Source of the DNA: Colwellia psychrerythraea
GTDB taxonomy: Bacteria > Pseudomonadota > Gammaproteobacteria > Enterobacterales > Alteromonadaceae
Length of the DNA: 64,000 nt
Direction: 5' to 3'
Assembly: GCF_000764185.1 (NCBI RefSeq)
Contig: NZ_JQEC01000011.1
Location: 62,001 to 126,000, forward strand
Part shown: positions 57,019 through 64,000 of the stretch, piece by piece
How positions within the stretch are numbered: position 1 is the first letter of the stretch
How the letters are laid out: the number at the start of each line of letters is the position of its first letter
Notes under the pieces: model-generated
Databases searched by the model: none
Told to the model about the DNA's origin: nothing
What the model saw: the letters and a program-made list of their open reading frames with translations, nothing else
Made by a program: the position numbers and the translations under genes

Positions 57019-59778
57019 ATGGTATATTTTCAGGCTAAGCTCATTAAATTTTTTGCACTTAGCCTTTTCACTTTCAGCTTTATTAGTCACGCTAACACTA
57101 CCGCACCTCTACAGACCCTTAGTAATATCAATGATATATTACAAGATAAACATGGTTTTATCTGGTTATCGGGTCAACAAGGGTTAACGCGCCTTGACGC
57201 CAACAATAAAATTACTTTTTCCCTTAATAATCAAGAGTGGCCATTACCTTTTTCATGGATACATAATATTGAACTCGTTGATAACAAGCTAATACTCTCC
57301 ACTGAAATGGCTGGTTTATGGTTATTTGATACTCGTAATGGAGAAGCTGAAAAAATAACCACGGGTATCTCAGAGCCAAGCCACTACAAGGCAACACTAT
57401 TTAAAAATAACTATTATAGTTATGCCGCAAATACAAATAAGTTTTATCGCTTTAATCCAAGTGATAATTCCACCCTGGTGATTGATCAAAATATAGGCAT
57501 TAAAGACATTGCTCATACCCAAAACCAATTCTACCTATCAAATAATGATGGTTTGTATCAATTGCAAGGTAATAGTTTAGTACAAATCATTACAGGACCA
57601 ATAACAGCATTAACGGCACTATCAAATGCAGTAATAGCGATAACAGCTAATAAAATCTATCGATTAGGTGATGATGGCAAGCAAACAAGTATCAAACATA
57701 ATGAAAAGTTATACGGTTTAACAAAGGCCTATCATAATGATAGTTTTTTCACTGTTAGCTCAGAGGGTAAAGTAAGCAAGTATAACGGTGCTAAACTAAC
57801 TGTACTGCCGCACAATTATGAGAAAAGTAAAACGGGTAGACTGAGAAACATGTTTCATGATGCTTCTGGAGTCTTATGGTTAGTGAGTAGTCAAGGTGTT
57901 GAGCAACTTAACGAAAACTATATTAAAAACCACAACCTTACTTTTGATATCCCCATCAATGGCAATGAAATAGCCTTATTTGATAATGACATTATTATTG
58001 GCAGTTATGGTGCAGGTTTGCAAAATTTCTTAGAGCCGGTATTTAATCAAGAGAGTAATACAGCTTTTACCCGAAAAGGCTTAAAAACATTTGACTTACT
58101 AGAGGTAAATAACAGTCTATATATCGGCTGCTTCGATGGTTTATGGCGTTATGATAAAAGTACCAACCAAGTGACTAAACTTGATATTGTTGGTGATAAA
58201 TTAGTATTAAAACTAGAACAAAAAAATAATTTACTCTATATAGCCACTGATGGTTATGGTCTATATGTTTATGACTTAATCACTGAAGAGATGATTAATC
58301 ATATCGATGAAAGCATTGGTTTACTGACCCCTGAAGTTATTGATGTATTACCGCTAGATAATGGTAAAATATGGATTGCTCATAATAACAAGGTCAGTAT
58401 TTATCAGCAAAATAGCCACACGGTTACTACGCTTAAAACGCCAAATAGAAGCAAAGTTATTTCACTGGTTCTTGCCAATAATAAAATTTTTGCTTCTACT
58501 TTAGGTGACGGTATTCTGGTTTTTAACCAACAAGGTGACTTATTAGCCCATTTATCTAATAACCATAGTTTCACTGAAATGTTATTAGTTAATGGTGAGA
58601 TTTGGGCCTCAGGTAAGCCTGGTCTATATAGGATTTCACCAACAAACTATCAAGTTACCATGATAGAGAACACCCAACAGTATTCTTTTGTTAGCAGTAT
58701 GTTAGTCAAAGACGACATTCTTTACGCTATCCATTACAGTGGGGTTTTGGCGCTCGACCTTTCTGAACAAAAACAATTCAACCCTAATGTTATTATTAGT
58801 AAAACAACCATTTCTGGTAAAGCCTACTTACTCAATAAAACCATAGAAATTGAAAGTGGTAACGATGTAATTACCCTTGATTTAGCTAGCTTAGACCATA
58901 GACCGGGCCTAAATAAAAAGTTTCAGTATCGTATTAACAATAGTGATTGGCTGTTAATGAATAATAATCAGCTAACTCTAACGGGTCTTGCTTCGGGTAA
59001 TTATCATGTAGAAATTATGGCAACCAATAGCTTAGGGCAATGGAGCGATATAAAAGCTTATACTGAAATTAATGTTGCTTACCCTTGGTATTGGACAGTC
59101 AACATCAGAATATTTTATGCGGTAATGGTTACCTTGACCATATTATTGACTTGTTGGTTACTTATTTTACGCACTAAATCGATTAGACATATTCATAATA
59201 TTCTCAAGGACGATATGAGAAATTATGGCCAATTAATGAAGACAGTGCAGCGTAATTTACAGCTTGCCAGCTCATCTTTGAGCAACAATGAACTAGTACA
59301 AGGTAAGCAATTAATTGAAAGTAGTTTATTGGCCCTTGAAGAAAAAATTAACAGCCAAGAGCCTAACAATTTAGCCGGAAACACGTTATTAACTGCTATC
59401 CCCTTTCTAGGGGATTATCTGCAAAATAAATACCTAGCAAAGTTAAACTTTACTCTTGATGATAAAATCGATAATTGCAACTACGAGCTAAAAGCCGATG
59501 TCTATAAAGTAATATTTGAAGCACTTACCTCAGCAATATTTAAAAGTAACGCCGAGAATTTCACCCTTACTTTGCAAGAAGTGAAACATAAATTATGGCT
59601 TACCATAAATAGTGACCATAACTCCTTTAGTCAACTGACAAGTAAGGTTGATTTCGATCTGGCTAGCTATACTATTCGTCAAATTACCAATAAACATCAC
59701 GCTTCTCTTAATACTTTTACGAACGATGATGGTACTAGTCAGTTAGTTATTAGTTTTCCTTTAATGACCTTAAATTAG
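57019..59778 (+). CDS. Membrane sensor with beta-propeller, Y_Y_Y domain and degenerate kinase region
   Basis: This protein has 919 residues from ATG 57019; the frame extends upstream but only over the preceding gene. A signal peptide (residues 1-25, ending SHA) leads into Reg_prop-type propeller repeats (INDILQDKHGFIWLSGQQGL, MFHDASGVLWLVSSQGV, LPLDNGKIWIAHNN), a Y_Y_Y-like domain (FQYRINNSDWLLM) and one transmembrane helix near residues 697-717. The cytoplasmic part resembles HisKA_3/HATPase kinases, but Met733 takes the place of the phosphoacceptor His and Ser838 replaces the ATP-site Asn (EALTSAIF). It is probably a pseudokinase sensor. No response regulator is adjacent. Confidence 0.75.
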   Translation: MVYFQAKLIKFFALSLFTFSFISHANTTAPLQTLSNINDILQDKHGFIWLSGQQGLTRLDANNKITFSLNNQEWPLPFSWIHNIELVDNKLILSTEMAGLWLFDTRNGEAEKITTGISEPSHYKATLFKNNYYSYAANTNKFYRFNPSDNSTLVIDQNIGIKDIAHTQNQFYLSNNDGLYQLQGNSLVQIITGPITALTALSNAVIAITANKIYRLGDDGKQTSIKHNEKLYGLTKAYHNDSFFTVSSEGKVSKYNGAKLTVLPHNYEKSKTGRLRNMFHDASGVLWLVSSQGVEQLNENYIKNHNLTFDIPINGNEIALFDNDIIIGSYGAGLQNFLEPVFNQESNTAFTRKGLKTFDLLEVNNSLYIGCFDGLWRYDKSTNQVTKLDIVGDKLVLKLEQKNNLLYIATDGYGLYVYDLITEEMINHIDESIGLLTPEVIDVLPLDNGKIWIAHNNKVSIYQQNSHTVTTLKTPNRSKVISLVLANNKIFASTLGDGILVFNQQGDLLAHLSNNHSFTEMLLVNGEIWASGKPGLYRISPTNYQVTMIENTQQYSFVSSMLVKDDILYAIHYSGVLALDLSEQKQFNPNVIISKTTISGKAYLLNKTIEIESGNDVITLDLASLDHRPGLNKKFQYRINNSDWLLMNNNQLTLTGLASGNYHVEIMATNSLGQWSDIKAYTEINVAYPWYWTVNIRIFYAVMVTLTILLTCWLLILRTKSIRHIHNILKDDMRNYGQLMKTVQRNLQLASSSLSNNELVQGKQLIESSLLALEEKINSQEPNNLAGNTLLTAIPFLGDYLQNKYLAKLNFTLDDKIDNCNYELKADVYKVIFEALTSAIFKSNAENFTLTLQEVKHKLWLTINSDHNSFSQLTSKVDFDLASYTIRQITNKHHASLNTFTNDDGTSQLVISFPLMTLN

Positions 59779-59837
59779 CGTATTTTTTTGTTTTAAAATA
59801 AAATAATAAAGGCATTTACAACTTGTTGCCGTATTAA

Positions 59838-59865
59838 TTCGAAATTTGCGCGTAATTGGTATAAA
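59838..59865 (+). promoter_or_regulatory. Possible miaB promoter
   Basis: TTCGAA (59838-59843), a 16-base spacer and TATAAA (59860-59865) lie 75 bp before miaB. The -35 is weak. Confidence 0.4.
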
Positions 59866-59939
59866 ATACGCCTCCTTTTATCTGTACTGGGTTTGCATAA
59901 GCAATTTCCAGTATAATTTGTGCGTAAAGAGTGAAGTAA

Positions 59940-61382
59940 ATGAGTAAGAAGCTATATATCAAAACTTGGGGCTGTCAGATGAACGAGTATGACTCGCAGA
60001 AGATGGCAGAATTGTTGGACTCAACCCATGGATTTTCCTTGGTTGAAGAAGCGGAACAAGCTGATGTTATCTTGCTTAATACTTGCTCTATTCGCGAAAA
60101 AGCACAAGAAAAAGTATTTCACCAACTAGGTCGTTGGAAGCGTTTAAAAGATACTAAGCCTGATTTACTTATTGGTGTTGGTGGCTGTGTGGCTTCACAA
60201 GAAGGTGACGCTATTCGTAAACGTGCGCCGTTTGTTGATATGATATTTGGTCCGCAAACATTGCACCGTTTACCTGAAATGCTTAATCAATTACAACACT
60301 CAAGTAGCCCGATTGTTGATGTTAGCTTCCCAGAGATTGAAAAATTCGACCGTCTTCCTGAACCTAAGGCTGACGGTGCTAGTGCTTTTGTTTCGATTAT
60401 GGAAGGATGTAGTAAGTACTGTACTTTCTGTGTAGTGCCTTATACTCGTGGTGAAGAAGTTAGTCGACCACTGGACGATGTATTATATGAAATTGCCCAA
60501 CTTGCAGAGCAAGGCGTGCGTGAAGTAAACCTATTAGGCCAAAATGTTAATGCTTATCGTGGTGAAATGCATGATGGCAGCATTTGCCGCTTTGCTGATT
60601 TAGTGCGCTTGGTTGCAACTATTGATGGTATCGATCGTATCCGTTATACCACTTCTCACCCTGTAGAGTTTACTGACGATATAATTGAAGCATATAACGA
60701 TGTGCCAGAGCTAGTAAACCACTTACACCTTCCCGTTCAAAGTGGTTGTGACCGTATTCTTACACAAATGAAACGTGGCCATACTGCCATTGAGTATAAA
60801 TCTCAAATTCGAAAACTGAAAAAAGCGCGTCCTCAATTATCAATGTCTTCTGACTTTATAATTGGCTTCCCTGGTGAAAGTGATGAAGATTTCATGGCAA
60901 CTATGGACCTAATTAAAGCGGTAGATTTTGATTTAAGTTTTAGCTTTATCTATAGCGCTCGTCCTGGAACTCCTGCAGCTGACTTACCTGATGATATTAG
61001 CGATCAAACGAAAAAAGATCGTTTAAAAACTCTGCAAGACCAAATAACACACCAAGCATTACGTATTGCTAGACAAATGCTTAATACCGAGCAGCGCGTT
61101 CTCGTTGAAGGCCCTTCTAGAAAGAACCCAATGGAATTACGGGGCAAAACAGAAAATAATCGTACCGTTAACTTTGTTGCCCCACATAGCGTTATTGGTC
61201 AATTTGTCGATATCAAAATTACTGATGTGATTGCTAACTCTTTACGTGGCGAGTTAGTCCGTGAAGAAAAAGAGATGGGACTTCGAATTGCCCACTCTCC
61301 TGCTGATATATTGGCAAATAATCACCATACGGCAACGCCAAGTAATCTTGACGAATTAGGTGTAGGTACTTTTACGCCCTAG
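59940..61382 (+). CDS. miaB: tRNA-2-methylthio-N6-dimethylallyladenosine synthase MiaB
   Basis: This 480-residue radical-SAM methylthiotransferase modifies A37 of tRNAs that read UNN codons. An N-terminal UPF0004 domain has three cluster Cys ([28 protein letters not shown]). The radical-SAM motif is [15 protein letters not shown] near residues 158-172. A TRAM domain ends near residue 445. Length is close to E. coli MiaB (474). It heads the miaB-ybeZ-ybeY-ybeX group. Confidence 0.96.
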   Translation: MSKKLYIKTWGCQMNEYDSQKMAELLDSTHGFSLVEEAEQADVILLNTCSIREKAQEKVFHQLGRWKRLKDTKPDLLIGVGGCVASQEGDAIRKRAPFVDMIFGPQTLHRLPEMLNQLQHSSSPIVDVSFPEIEKFDRLPEPKADGASAFVSIMEGCSKYCTFCVVPYTRGEEVSRPLDDVLYEIAQLAEQGVREVNLLGQNVNAYRGEMHDGSICRFADLVRLVATIDGIDRIRYTTSHPVEFTDDIIEAYNDVPELVNHLHLPVQSGCDRILTQMKRGHTAIEYKSQIRKLKKARPQLSMSSDFIIGFPGESDEDFMATMDLIKAVDFDLSFSFIYSARPGTPAADLPDDISDQTKKDRLKTLQDQITHQALRIARQMLNTEQRVLVEGPSRKNPMELRGKTENNRTVNFVAPHSVIGQFVDIKITDVIANSLRGELVREEKEMGLRIAHSPADILANNHHTATPSNLDELGVGTFTP

Positions 61383-61431
61383 TATTACCACTTAGCACTC
61401 GATTAAATACGATTAATTTAACAAAGCGGAA

Positions 61432-62541
61432 ATGAATTTGAGCACACCAACAACTAAAGCACTTAAGTTAAGCCGAGAAGTTTTCAACTTGGAGCCTGTA
61501 GATAATCACAGGCAAGCAAACTTATGTGGCCCGATGGACGATAACTTAAAAACTATTGAACGCCGTTTAGGTGTAGAGATAAGTTACCGAGGTAATGAAT
61601 TTACTGTCGTTGGTAAACCGTCACATACTCAAGCTGTTATTCAAATTCTTAAAGACCTTTACCTTGAAAGCCAAAAAGTTAAAGGAGAAAGTAAGATCAT
61701 TACAGCTGAAATGGTGCACTTAGCTATTTTAGAAGCTAATTGTCTTGAGCAAGAGCCAGTTAGAGGTAAGCTATCAGCTGAGTTAGATGATCAGTTAGGA
61801 AATAAATACGATGAAATGGTCACCATTAAAACCAAGCGTGGCCTTGTTAAACCGCGTAATGCTAACCAACAAGATTATGTGCAAAATATCATTACCAGTG
61901 ATATAAGTTTTGGTGTTGGTGTTGCTGGTACCGGTAAAACCTATTTAGCCGTGGCTTGCGCGGTTGATGCACTAGAGCGTCAAGAAGTACGCCGCATTTT
62001 ACTCACTAGACCTGCAGTAGAAGCGGGTGAAAAATTAGGTTTTTTACCCGGTGATTTATCGCAAAAAATAGACCCTTATTTAAGACCGCTTTATGATGCT
62101 CTCTTTGAAATGCTTGGCTTTGAAAGAGTCGAAAAACTTATCGAGCGTAATGTCATAGAAGTTGCCCCCCTCGCTTATATGCGTGGCAGAACACTAAATG
62201 ATGCTTTTATTATTTTGGATGAAAGTCAAAATACTACCGTTGAGCAAATGAAAATGTTTTTAACACGTATTGGCTTTAACTCACGCGCTGTTATAACTGG
62301 TGATATTACTCAAGTTGATTTACCTCGTCATCAAACGTCTGGTCTTCGTCATGCCATAGAAGTTTTACAAGACATCAATGGCATTAGTTTCAACTTTTTT
62401 CAATCAAAAGATGTTGTTCGCCATCCTGTTGTTGCCAGAGTTGTTGATGCTTATGATAACCATGAGCAAAAAGTAAATAGGCAAAAACAAGAAAAAAAGC
62501 AGGCACAGCAAGCAAAAAATGCTGAGAGCGATTTAAGCTAA
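61432..62541 (+). CDS. ybeZ: PhoH-like protein YbeZ
   Basis: This 369-residue P-loop ATPase has the Walker A motif [13 protein letters not shown] near residues 161-173 and Walker [12 protein letters not shown] near 258-268. A KH-like N-terminal region and a Gln/Lys-rich C-terminal tail are present. It is thought to act with YbeY in RNA metabolism. Its stop overlaps the ybeY ATG (TAATG), which couples their translation. Confidence 0.94.
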   Translation: MNLSTPTTKALKLSREVFNLEPVDNHRQANLCGPMDDNLKTIERRLGVEISYRGNEFTVVGKPSHTQAVIQILKDLYLESQKVKGESKIITAEMVHLAILEANCLEQEPVRGKLSAELDDQLGNKYDEMVTIKTKRGLVKPRNANQQDYVQNIITSDISFGVGVAGTGKTYLAVACAVDALERQEVRRILLTRPAVEAGEKLGFLPGDLSQKIDPYLRPLYDALFEMLGFERVEKLIERNVIEVAPLAYMRGRTLNDAFIILDESQNTTVEQMKMFLTRIGFNSRAVITGDITQVDLPRHQTSGLRHAIEVLQDINGISFNFFQSKDVVRHPVVARVVDAYDNHEQKVNRQKQEKKQAQQAKNAESDLS

Positions 62542-63008
62542 TGTCTCATGTGATTGATCTACAAATTGCTTGTCAGCAAACAGAGTTACCTAGTAAAGAA
62601 CAGTTTCAACTCTGGGTCGATACAGCTTTAGCAGCAGTGATCAGTAAACCAAATCAAGAGTTTGAACTTACTATTCGCCTAGTTAATAGTGATGAAAGCC
62701 AGCAGTTAAATAGTCAATACCGCGGTAAAGACAAGCCAACCAATGTGCTATCTTTCCCTTTTGAAGTTCCTGATGGTATCGAGCTTAACCTTTTAGGTGA
62801 CTTAATAATTTGCATTGAAGTCATGAAACAAGAAGCACAAGCACAAAATAAAGCCTTATTTGATCATTGGGCGCACCTGGTTATTCATGGCTGCTTGCAT
62901 TTACTTGGCTTTGATCATATAAGTGACGATGAAGCGTTAGAAATGGAATCGCTTGAAGTTGCTATTTTATCTAAACTAGGAATTAATAACCCTTATTTAG
63001 AGCAGTAA
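62541..63008 (+). CDS. ybeY: Endoribonuclease YbeY
   Basis: This 155-residue metalloprotein has the zinc motif [11 protein letters not shown] near residues 116-126 (H-x3-H-x5-H). It acts in 16S rRNA 3' end maturation and ribosome quality control. It also shows [15 protein letters not shown], the conserved family segment. It starts inside the ybeZ stop. ybeX follows after 117 bp. Confidence 0.95.
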   Translation: MSHVIDLQIACQQTELPSKEQFQLWVDTALAAVISKPNQEFELTIRLVNSDESQQLNSQYRGKDKPTNVLSFPFEVPDGIELNLLGDLIICIEVMKQEAQAQNKALFDHWAHLVIHGCLHLLGFDHISDDEALEMESLEVAILSKLGINNPYLEQ

Positions 63009-63125
63009 GTTGTTTACTGAGAATAATAACAAGATACTAACCAAATTAATTAGCCAATAATATGTTCAAGCATATACTCAATAGCTTGTTCATTAACTTA
63101 ATATCAAAGGAATACAAATAGCTCT

Positions 63126-64000
63126 ATGAGCGATGATAACCCCCATTCTAGTAACGGTTCAGCTAATAAGTCCTTTTTGCATAAAGTCATGCAAATATTA
63201 ACACCTGAGCCGAAAAATAAAGATCAATTGGTTGATGTATTAAATGATGCTCAAGAAAGAGACTTGATCAACCCTGAAACCAAACAAATGATCAAAGGTG
63301 TACTAGACGTATCAGAAATGCGTGTTCGAGAGATAATGATACCTCGCTCGCAGATGGTTACTATTGATATTAACCACAGCCTTGAAGAATTCTTACCTAT
63401 TATTCTCGAATCAGGTCACTCACGTTTTCCCGTTGTTAATGAAGATATCGATCATGTTAATGGTATTTTATTAGCAAAAGACTTACTTGCTTTTGGTTTT
63501 AATTCACAAAGCAGTGATTTTAGTCTAAGTGATATTATTCGACCTGCCATCATTGTTCCTGAAAGTAAGAAAGTTGAACCTTTATTAAAAGAGTTTCGTT
63601 CTAACCGTTATCATATGGCGATTGTTGTTGATGAATACGGTGGCGTTTCAGGTGTTATCACCATCGAAGATATTTTAGAGCAAATTGTTGGTGAAATTGA
63701 AGATGAAACCGATGATGAAAACGAAGAAGAAATTAAACATTTAGCGGGTAATGTATATCTAGTGAAAGCCCTTACTGAACTGGGCAACTTTAATGACTAC
63801 TTTAACTGTAAATTTGATGAAGCAGGTGCAGATACCATCGGCGGTATTGTTTTGCGTCAGTTTAACCATATGCCGAAAAAAGGTGAATTATTCAGCTTAG
63901 GCTGTTTCGAATTTAAAGTATTAGTTGCTGATAGTAGGCGCATGCAAATGTTACAAGTAAGTGTTGATAAAACTCATCAAATTAATGGAAAAATGAGTGA
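63126..64000 (+). CDS. ybeX: CorC/YbeX family CBS-domain protein (partial at the window end)
   Basis: The frame is open from ATG 63126 to the last base, giving 291 codons without a stop, close to the full E. coli length (292). The N-terminus is polar (MSDDNPHSSNG). A CBS pair begins at VREIMIPRSQMVTID and includes YHMAIVVDEYGGVSGVITIED (seen in two parts). A CorC_HlyC domain follows to the end. It is linked to magnesium/cobalt homeostasis and, with YbeY/YbeZ, to ribosome function. Only the last few codons are missing. Confidence 0.92.
   Translation, partial: MSDDNPHSSNGSANKSFLHKVMQILTPEPKNKDQLVDVLNDAQERDLINPETKQMIKGVLDVSEMRVREIMIPRSQMVTIDINHSLEEFLPIILESGHSRFPVVNEDIDHVNGILLAKDLLAFGFNSQSSDFSLSDIIRPAIIVPESKKVEPLLKEFRSNRYHMAIVVDEYGGVSGVITIEDILEQIVGEIEDETDDENEEEIKHLAGNVYLVKALTELGNFNDYFNCKFDEAGADTIGGIVLRQFNHMPKKGELFSLGCFEFKVLVADSRRMQMLQVSVDKTHQINGKMS

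Overview
The window is a chromosomal segment of an AT-rich marine gammaproteobacterium. Gene content, protein sequences and the E. coli-like local gene orders point to the Alteromonadales, most probably a Colwellia-type psychrophile. This is inference from protein character and synteny; no database was searched. Nearly all of it is conserved housekeeping sequence. There is no prophage, CRISPR array, plasmid module or complete insertion sequence. The unusual material lies in the intergenic regions.

Layout. 1-4500: the tail of a SpoVR/YcgB gene, then fadR, an NhaD-type Na+/H+ antiporter, dsbB and a frameshifted substrate-binding-protein pseudogene. 4477-11436 (mostly minus strand): a DMT transporter, ycgN, an MltB-like transglycosylase, ycgL, rnd, rluB, yciO and the PHP phosphatase rnm. 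11584-18776: the complete trp operon trpE-G-D-CF-B-A, headed by a Trp-codon leader peptide, an attenuator and a second Trp-rich mini-ORF. 18881-21400: a small membrane protein and then about 2 kb without protein genes. That stretch holds two tandem, very long CsrB-like RNAs on the minus strand, each with its own GacA/UvrY box, separated by a MITE-like repeat. 21399-31257: a GNAT acetyltransferase, two DUF3192 proteins, syd/queF, an M61 protease, a diguanylate cyclase, ppnN and xni. 31562-35584: NAD-type isocitrate dehydrogenase, a second copy of the MITE-like repeat, and a chemoreceptor. 35684-39620: rlmM, a DUF423 gene, a hydrolase and gcvA, with a divergent GcvA-type operator and a candidate small RNA, then a small secreted protein. 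39942-47180: kdsA, a DUF819 gene, sirB1, sirB2, prmC, prfA and hemA. 47374-52781: lolB, ispE, prs, rplY, pth and ychF. 53092-64000: a DUF3718 protein, six tRNA genes in mirror order (Met-Leu-Gln-Gln-Leu-Met), ubiF, an unknown gene followed by a large membrane sensor with a degenerate kinase domain, miaB, ybeZ, ybeY and the start of ybeX/corC.

How the genes connect. The trp operon makes tryptophan from chorismate under leader-peptide attenuation. hemA-prfA-prmC joins tetrapyrrole synthesis to release-factor production and methylation. lolB, ispE, prs, rplY, pth and ychF cover outer-membrane lipoprotein sorting, isoprenoids, PRPP and translation. miaB, ybeZ, ybeY and ybeX cover tRNA modification and RNA/ribosome maturation next to a tRNA cluster.

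The strongest non-standard observation is the csrB pair. There are 27 and 36 GGA motifs on the RNA strand, many in the loops of small hairpins. Promoters are matched, with perfect or near-perfect TGTAAG-N6-CTTACA boxes about 175 bp upstream of both predicted starts. This indicates a duplicated, enlarged set of CsrA-sequestering RNAs controlled by a BarA/UvrY-type system.
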